Source: Stachybotrys elegans
Taxonomy: Eukaryota; Ascomycota; Sordariomycetes; Hypocreales; Stachybotryaceae
NCBI GenBank assembly: GCA_020746835.1
Contig: JAGPNK010000001.1
Span: 3,596,001 to 3,660,000, forward strand
Length of the DNA stretch: 64,000 nucleotides
Direction of reading: 5' to 3'
Shown piece after piece: positions 57,310-64,000 of the stretch (position 1 is its first letter; the number at the start of each line of letters is the position of its first letter). The notes below the pieces were generated by a model. It worked only from the letters and a program-made list of their open reading frames with translations. It searched no databases and had not been told where the DNA came from. The position numbers were made by a program, and so were the translations under genes.

Positions 57310-58642
57310 TGGAGCGGCGCGAGGAGAGTGCGGCGTGAAAGATCAGGTTGAAGAAGCAGCGGGCTGGCAAGGCAAGCCAGCGTACCTGATGAGCAAGACT
57401 GGATGAAGACGTGAAAGAAAGACGAGGGAGAGGGAGAGAGCGGAAATACGGAGGCAGGTAGCCAAGGTCTGTCGTGCGTCCAACGGGATGGCAAAAAGTA
57501 TGGATCGTTGCGGCGACCGACAGGCGGACAGGCGGACAAGAGGACAGGCGTAGGCGAGGATGGATAATGCTATCAGGCAGAAGCACCGAGAAGAGGGAAG
57601 GGTTGCGATGCTGGGGGGCAACGTGAACGGCAAGGGGGTTTATACGGGCAGAGGAAAACAAAAGATGTCATGACATGACAGGGTCATGGCTCCCAGGTAG
57701 AGACAACGACTCTACCAAGTCATGCAGCAACTCGGGCAGTTGGACGGGGGAAACAGCTTGGTAGGTGGCTAGTCGACGAGACGACAACGAGGAAAAAGCA
57801 AAGACGAAGGGGCCCCGGTAGGATGGATGGACGGATGGACGACAGGAGGAAAAAAAAAACCAGCCCGCCCAGGAACCAGCCTAACAGGGGTGGGAGGGTG
57901 TCCGGCGGGTGTCCTACAGGCGTCCTGCGCACCAGACGATTCGCCTACAAGGCTGCTGACTTAGGCGGCTGATCCCGCCGTAGTGGATGATGGCGGGGTC
58001 AAGGTCAGAAGGCACGGCGGGGGGAACAATTCCAATCTAAACAAGCTACCCAACATCTATCTATAGCTTTAGAGAACAGACAAAACGTCGGGTGTTGGTA
58101 GGGTGTGAATGTGGCCGGTTGATCTGTGTAAATAAATGCATAAGCGAGGTTTAACTTGCCTGCTATCCAATCTCGTTGCTGCCTGTTTCCCTTCATCCAT
58201 CCGTCCATATTACAAATTGCCCTGTAAACAGCTGAATGCCCGTCCCAATGATGTGGATCCCGCATCTACAGATCCCTCAATATGTATATATATATCTATC
58301 CCTATGTATGTACTTGGACCAGCCTCATCCAAACTCGCTTGTCCTTTGACGCGGGGAATGCAGCAACAACAAGCAGCGCGCACACGCGCCCATGCCATTG
58401 TCTAGCGGCGGACTGGCTGGATAGAAGCGCGCGCGGCCCGTGTTGCTTGGGCGCATCTTCAACCGGGCAGTCACCAACGTAGCGCGACGGGACCAAACCA
58501 CTGGCCAACAGAGCTGGATGACGTTGAGCTAACAGGGGTGGGCTTGACCTTGCCCCCCACTAAAAAAAGTCAGGACCAGCGCCCCTCGGGTTCAAGTCAC
58601 GGTGTTGGCTTGGCCATCGGGAATTGGAAATACGCAAGACTA
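57310..58642. other. Intergenic region, no gene seen
   Basis: Promoter of the checkpoint kinase and 3' flank of the CipC-like pseudogene. It contains GGACGGATGGAC-type direct words at 57520-57545 and 57820-57845, and TATATATATC near 58285. No gene supported. Confidence 0.6.
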
Positions 58643-59091
58643 CTACTCTTCATCCTCCCCATACTCCTCGGCCAGAGGCTCCTCAACCTCCTTGCGGGCA
58701 TAGCTCTTGGCCAAGCCGCTGTCAATGTAGTCCAGCTTCTTCGCCGTTACCTCGCTGTTAATAAAGTCGCGTGCACTTTTAAACACTAGCACCTTGGCTT
58801 CGTCGTGGCTGGTAGGTCGCCCTGGAGAGTCGATGTATAAATCATCAGGTACAGTCGTGCTCTTTGGAGATAGGCTGGCAATTACCTTTTTCCTTTACCA
58901 TCTTTTCCTATTCTTTGGCCGCGGCATAAGACGCCGCTTGGGCAAGGATCTCGGGGCTCAACTTTTCTTCTTGAGTTTTGTTGACCACATAGTCGTACGC
59001 CTGAGCCTGAGTAGAGTTTTCTGGGTGTCGATGTTAGCCACGATGCCGGTCGCACTGCGCGGAGAGGCTCTATACCATCGAACCAGGTCAT
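58643..59091 (-). pseudogene. CipC-like (DUF3759) gene interrupted by an in-frame TAG
   Basis: Minus strand, three exons: 59091-59076, 59020-58886 and 58821-58643; introns are 55 nt (branch site GGCTAAC) and 64 nt. Joined, the frame runs MTWFDENSTQAQAYDYVVN... and ends ...EEPLAEEYGEDEE. It carries the CipC family layout: acidic/aromatic start, ALA-rich helix (EILAQAASYAAAKE), EKGRPTSHDEAK, then a C-terminal KLDYIDSGLAKSYARKE. One TAG at 58910-58908 interrupts the helix just before EKMVKEKG, where relatives usually have an aromatic residue. No splice alternative removes it. CipC proteins are small fungal stress- and hypha-associated proteins of unknown biochemistry. Either a recent pseudogene, a strain allele, readthrough, or a sequence error. 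Confidence 0.75.
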
Positions 59092-59976
59092 TGTGCGGAT
59101 GGATGGATGTATATACGTGTGTAGATGGAAGTGCTGTGAGTAGGACAGGAAAGACCAGACGAGATCTGGGGTCGAAGCATGACTTATACATGTCCATATT
59201 GGTGGCAGCAGGCCTTTTCTTCTCTCTTCAGTCAGCTACATTACTACAACCATCACCGGGTCGTAAGCCCGAACCTGCTGTCATGTGTAACAATTAGTAC
59301 AATTGTGATTGTACTACAATCACTGTACGTAGGAACCAAAACACACCGAAACTATAACCAAGTACGAGATGCGTGTCTCGGCTGATGGTCACCGCGATGG
59401 TACTAATACATAATACTATTGGTAGAGTTGCGCTGAACCGTACAGCGATTCAGTGACGGGAGCTGTCAAGCCGGCGGATGCCTCGGAGCGTCAACGTTGT
59501 GCTTGATTAAGCTGTCCATGTCTGGTCAATGAGCACGGACTCGGTCACAAGACTCTGGCAGGTGACACCAAGACAAACATCCAACTCTCCGGCAAACTGG
59601 ACAGGCATACGAGTAGGGAGGCAAGCAAGTAAACATGCGTTATAAGCTCATAATAGTCGTATTCATGAGTTACATCTAAAGATGAACGTAATTGCTCTTA
59701 CCACCACCCACCAAGAGTAGAGTAGACAAAAAAAGCTGGCACGCCGCTCTAGTGCGGCCGTATATGCAATTGTTGAGATAAGGAAAACCCAAAGAATGAA
59801 AAAGTGGCTGCCAGTCTGGATGCCTGACAGCTTTGACGTGCTCAATCAACGCCATCCAAGGCCTGCGCAAATATGCGTTAAAGGTTATCGTCTCTGCGAG
59901 CTTCTATAGAAAGCCCGCCATCTCCCCTCCCCAAAGTCTGCTTTGCTCTGTACAAGGGACCTGCATTAGATCCCAC
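59092..59976. other. Intergenic region, no gene seen
   Basis: Promoter of the CipC-like pseudogene and 3' region of the PH-domain gene. No gene or repeat of note. Confidence 0.6.
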
Positions 59977-62900
59977 TTAGAACGCCTGGCCCTGGTACTG
60001 CGGATGCACGCCTCGAGGCTCGCCTCCTGGGCCAGGAGGGTACTGTCCCCGTGGGGGCATCTGTCGCGGATCTGACAGTTGCGGCGACCGCGTCCCTTCC
60101 CTCATAGGTCGTGAAAAACTGGCTGAGGGACCGTACGGAGACGGTGGCGGCTGTGCCATGGGTCCGCCATAGGGACCACCTTGCGGACCGCCTGGGCCTC
60201 TGGGTCCTCCGGGGCCTCCAGGTCCTCCAGGTCCGGGGCCGTATCCGCCTGCGCCACGTCCCATTGGCTGCTGGTACATCGGCTGAGGAGACATGCCGCG
60301 GTCATTCATCCCAGGCTGCTGGTATGGCTGCTGATAGGGGCCGGGTGGGCCAGGTTGCTGATGGCGCGGAGCCATGGAGTACTGGGCTGCCTGGTTATTG
60401 ACACCCTGCCTCATTTGCTGCCTTTCCCTCTCTCGGGCATCGATGGCGCCGACCAGTCCTGGTCCTGGCGAGTTGCCGCGCTGCGGCCCGCCTACATTGA
60501 CCAGAGGGGCTCCAGTGACACGTGCCATCTGCTCTTGCTCGCGGGCACTCAGATGTGATGGCGGCTCTCCGGAGCTTCCTGTCTGTAGAGGGCCGTTGCC
60601 ACCACGAGAACCTGGCCGCTGGATAAGATCTGACGAGTTGCTGCGAGAATGCTGACGTTGCTGGAGCATATCAAACGAGCTACTTCGGCGGACATGATTA
60701 GGGGTAGCAGACGAGGCCTCAGGCAAAACGTTGCCCGAAGGACTGCGTGCGTGGGCGTACTGAGGCTGTGCGGCCACGGCGCGCTGCTGGACGTATTGTT
60801 GAGCAGGCAAGCCATGACCGCCACCTCCCGCCACAGCAGCTCCGGGCTGCCAGGCCATGGTTCTTTTCGCTGCATCAGGCCCCTCTCTCGCCATCATGCG
60901 CTCATTGAAATTAGGCTTCTGGCCCGCAGGGGAGTATGGTCGTCCCTGGGGTGGCGGGACTGGTTTGCGAGGTGGCGATGTCGTAGCCGCATAGTTGTAG
61001 GTAGGCCCAAAATCAACATCAGGCAGGTCAAAGTTGGGTTTGCCCGCATTTCCGGGTTCATCGCTGCCAACTGTCTTCAGCACACCGGCTCTTGGTCGAT
61101 CAGCCGTTGATGGTCTGTCGTCGTAACGGCCAGCATCTCCCATTCCACCGGCACCGCCGGGGTGCGGATGAAAGGGAAGCTGTCTTTCGGCGGGTCCGGA
61201 TGGTCCTCCGTAAGGACCTCCGTACTGACCATGATTCGTAGCATAGTGCTCAATGATCTCGTTGGTAGTGATGCTGCCACGCGATGTAGCAGCCGAGGCA
61301 TGCTTGTCTGTGCTGCTGGGCGGATCAAAGTCAAACCCGTAAGGTCCAGGCTGCCCACCGGGTCCATAGCCTCCAGAGTTGTTGGTATTGAAAGAATCCT
61401 GACGAGGTGGAGGATATGGCTGAGGCGGCCGTCCTCTTCCCTGTCCTGGTGGGAACCCGCGACCACCGGCAGGCGGGGTCTTGGAGCGAGACCCCCATTG
61501 GCCGTCGTTTGGAGGGGGAGGACCACGGGAGGGGTTCATGGGGCCGCCTGGAGAGCCAGGTGGACGCCGTCCGTCGGCCGTCTGTGGCCTTCCCGAGGCG
61601 ATAGGATCATGGAAGTTTGGTGGACCAAACGGCGAGGGCGAGTTGGACCGCTCCTTCGGGATGTTCAACGGGGGAGGAAAATCGGTAGCAGATCGATTCA
61701 AATCAGGCGGGTTGAAAGCTTCACGAGACCCGTAGTCATTAGCAGATGTTCCAATGGTATTGACGTGTGCATGTACCGGAAGGCCAGATACCGTACCGTC
61801 CTCCCTCTTATTCCCACTTCCGTCCTCACCGGACATATCCTTTGACAGTGCGAGGCCACCGGCGCCTGCGAGTTGTGCCAATGTGCCCATCGACAAGCGG
61901 CTGTTGGCTTGCCGCATTTCGGGCGAGTGGTAGACCTTGCTCACGGGACGAGCCTCCGGGCTGTGGTTAAAGGCCGGTGGCCGTGCAACAGGCTCTGGGG
62001 TGTTCAGAGTCGGCATTCCCTGTATATCATTTGGTTGAGAGGGGGCTCCAAGATGCTGCTGTCCAGCTTGATGGTAAGGCGCGCCGGGATTCTGGTTGTA
62101 CATCGGGTTACCCATTGGGATGTTTGAATCCGACGAGTTGCGGACATGATTCGCCTGGATTCCTGCCATGGCCGGCCTGGGGCGATCTCCTTGTCCAGGG
62201 GGGGCCGAGTCCGTCCGGGGTGGGCCGCCGCCAAGGGAGAACGAGCGGGAAGATCTGGTAGACCCCCGTTCATCCGCAAATCCGACTTTGGGCTTGCCAT
62301 AGCTCGATCTCTGAGAGCCGGGTGGAGATGCATCATCCATTGCATTCATCCTCGTACCCGTCACTTCTTTAAGCCTCTTGCGCCACTCTCTCTCATTCCA
62401 GGATGAGCTGCCGTTCTCGACGATGAGAGTGTTTACATCTATGAGTTCGAGATAGCCGTAGCGCCTGTGCTTTGGCATAGCAAACATGAGAGACCTCGCG
62501 TCAAGTACACTGGCAATAAGTCGGCCAGGTCGCCCATACAGACCAAAGGTGTCCCAAGTTGGGAAGAGGAAGCGGAGAAGCATCTCGAAGCCGCTCACAG
62601 CGGGACGGACCTCGGGCATGATGAAGACGAAGCCTTCCGAGGAAGACGGCGGCTCGGTGTGAATGGTGATGTGACCCTCGATCTTGAGGAGAGTGGAGGC
62701 GTCGACCAGCGACTTGGCCTGTGGATAAATGGCATAGGCTGAGTAGGCATCGGTGAGAGTGGCAATCGGCTGGAGCTTCTTCTGCTTCTTGCCTTCCTTC
62801 TTCTGGTCGTAGAATTTGATGTCTCCCTTCAGGACGGGGACGGGAGAGCGATCATAAGGTGACCGCTTCTTCAGCTCCTTTTGCATCTTGTTGAATTCTT

Positions 62901-63912
62901 TCTCATCGGGGGGTGTGATGACACACCAACAACGCCGCCAGGGCACGCCGGCGCCGAATCGGACTCTAACCCATTCACCAATCTCCACGCGTGACCTCTC
63001 CATGATGATGTTGATGTTGTTGAGCGTCTTGCCCTTGCCTGCAATCAGAGCGCCCGTGTAGGCCTCTTGCAGGGTGGAATGCTCGTACATGGCAAGCCGG
63101 ATGCCGGCGGTCCATTGGACCAGGGAGTGGTGTGAGTTGAAGTGGAGTAGGTATCGGTTCCTTCCGGCGGTAGATATGCTGAGGATGTTCTGGAGAGGCT
63201 GCTCCTCGGCGGAGCGGGTCGGTAACGACTCGATCTACAGCAGACAACAACGTCAGCAAATGGCGAGGGCAGTGGGTGTGGCGGCAAATGGTACCATTTT
63301 GATGGATGCATCAGTGAGGTTGATGAACTTGGGGAGCACCTCCCCGTCCTCGCCGGCAGCATCGAGCTCCGCGGCATCCCACAATGACAGCACCGTACCG
63401 ACGAGCTGTGCAAAGCACTCGGTCCATGTCCTATCGGGGTTCGGCTTGCCAACTGTAACATAGGACAGACGTTAGTTTATGGCAGGGTTTCTGAGCAAGT
63501 CAAGGCCAGACATACGTGTATTCTGGTCGTCGAGCTTCAGGAAGTAGCCTTCCTGGTAAAGCTTGTTTGCATGGCTGTTGAGGAGGGAGAAGACGGGCTG
63601 CAGCTCCGGGATAGTATCGCCGTTGACATCCATGAGGGGCGGCTGATAGGTCTGGACCATAGACAAGGGACGTGAATTGCTCCGTTGTCGCTGTGGGCTG
63701 GTGACTGGAGAGCCGTTTACTGGAGAGCCATAGTCGGGCCTTGACGGCGGTGTGATGGGGCGTCGAGGGTCGAAACTGTGATTTGGAAACGGATCGGTAG
63801 CGGAACGCTTGTGCTGTTGATGAGAGTGCTGCTGCCTCTGCTTGAGGTTCTTCTCGTCAGGAGGGGATGAAGCTGGTGTCGGGGTCCTAGTTCCCGGAGA
63901 AAACTGGGACAT
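59977..63912 (-). CDS. PH-domain protein, Caf120/Skg3 type
   Basis: Minus strand, three exons in view: 63912-63516, 63452-63295 and 63234-59977; introns are 63 and 60 nt, giving 1270 aa from the ATG at 63912 (MSQFSPGTRTP). Residues 1-90 are disordered. About 95-380 is the folded part (GYFLKLDDQNTLGKPNPDRTWTECFAQL, KFINLTDASIKM, NRYLLHFNSHHSLVQWTAGIRLA), a PH domain followed by the conserved region of Skg3/Caf120. In yeast these act with the Ccr4-Not complex and at the bud neck. The remainder to the C terminus is disordered and extremely rich in Pro, Gly, Gln and Ser. A branch site and CTGTAG acceptor sit just upstream of the ATG (63924-63950), so another leader or coding exon may lie beyond the window. 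Confidence 0.85.
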
Positions 63913-64000
63913 GAAAGAAAACACTACAGGGCCCAGTGATCGCTAGTCAGCATTGACGAGAAGAGATAGGAGTGGGTAGTGGTGGAATGCGACTCGCCGG

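Noticed and set aside
58580..58600. GGTTCAAGTC, similar to a tRNA B box
   Set aside because: No A box, no acceptor stem and no anticodon arm can be built around it.

Overview
The window is nuclear DNA from a filamentous ascomycete (Pezizomycotina; Sordariomycetes, possibly Hypocreales, is my inference). The evidence is short introns of about 50-160 nt with GT..AG ends and CTAAC-like branch sites, GC-rich coding sequence, CT-rich promoters, fungal gene families, and one block that looks hypermutated by repeat-induced point mutation (RIP). I find 17 intact protein-coding genes, one gene broken by a nonsense codon, one weak spliced candidate, and one nested transposon island. Exon joins were derived by hand from splice sites and reading phase.

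Left arm (1-26567), in order: a GPI-anchored Ser/Thr-rich wall protein; NAD-dependent methylenetetrahydrofolate dehydrogenase (MTD1); an 837-residue unknown protein; an Apq12-like nuclear-envelope protein; the GPN-loop GTPase Gpn3 (minus strand); S-adenosylmethionine synthetase; a 4.4-kb gene-free stretch rich in simple repeats leading to a 205-residue unknown protein; a PI-PLC-X-type phosphodiesterase; and a probable mitochondrial protein of unknown function. MTD1 (one-carbon units) and SAM synthetase are metabolically adjacent, but I see no sign of a cluster.

Island (26568-35850): a Tc1/mariner element with 27-bp terminal inverted repeats and TA target duplications. Its transposase was split by a 7.9-kb Ty3/Gypsy chromovirus with 351-bp LTRs and a CTTAA duplication. 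That element was in turn entered by a 203-bp solo-LTR-like insertion with an AGTAG duplication. The two large elements are AT-rich and full of TAA/TAG codons. The small one keeps ordinary composition, so it is probably younger, or was too short or too low in copy number to be mutated.

Right arm (35853-64000), housekeeping genes: a peroxisomal (PTS1) hydratase-2; tubulin-folding cofactor E; a pyridoxal-reductase-like aldo/keto reductase; dynein intermediate chain (minus); ATP synthase subunit e; the oligosaccharyltransferase subunit STT3; an 1150-residue disordered protein with two tandem CxxC-x24-CxxC modules; a Rad53/Cds1-type checkpoint kinase (minus); a CipC-like gene with an in-frame TAG (minus); and a Caf120/Skg3-like PH protein (minus) whose 5' end may lie outside the window.

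I see no CRISPR array, rRNA, convincing tRNA, secondary-metabolite cluster or obvious novel defence system. The most distinctive things are the three-level nested transposon island, the palindrome-rich solo LTR inside it, the broken CipC gene, the tandem zinc-module protein, and a possible minus-strand spliced transcript at 22.9-24.3 kb.
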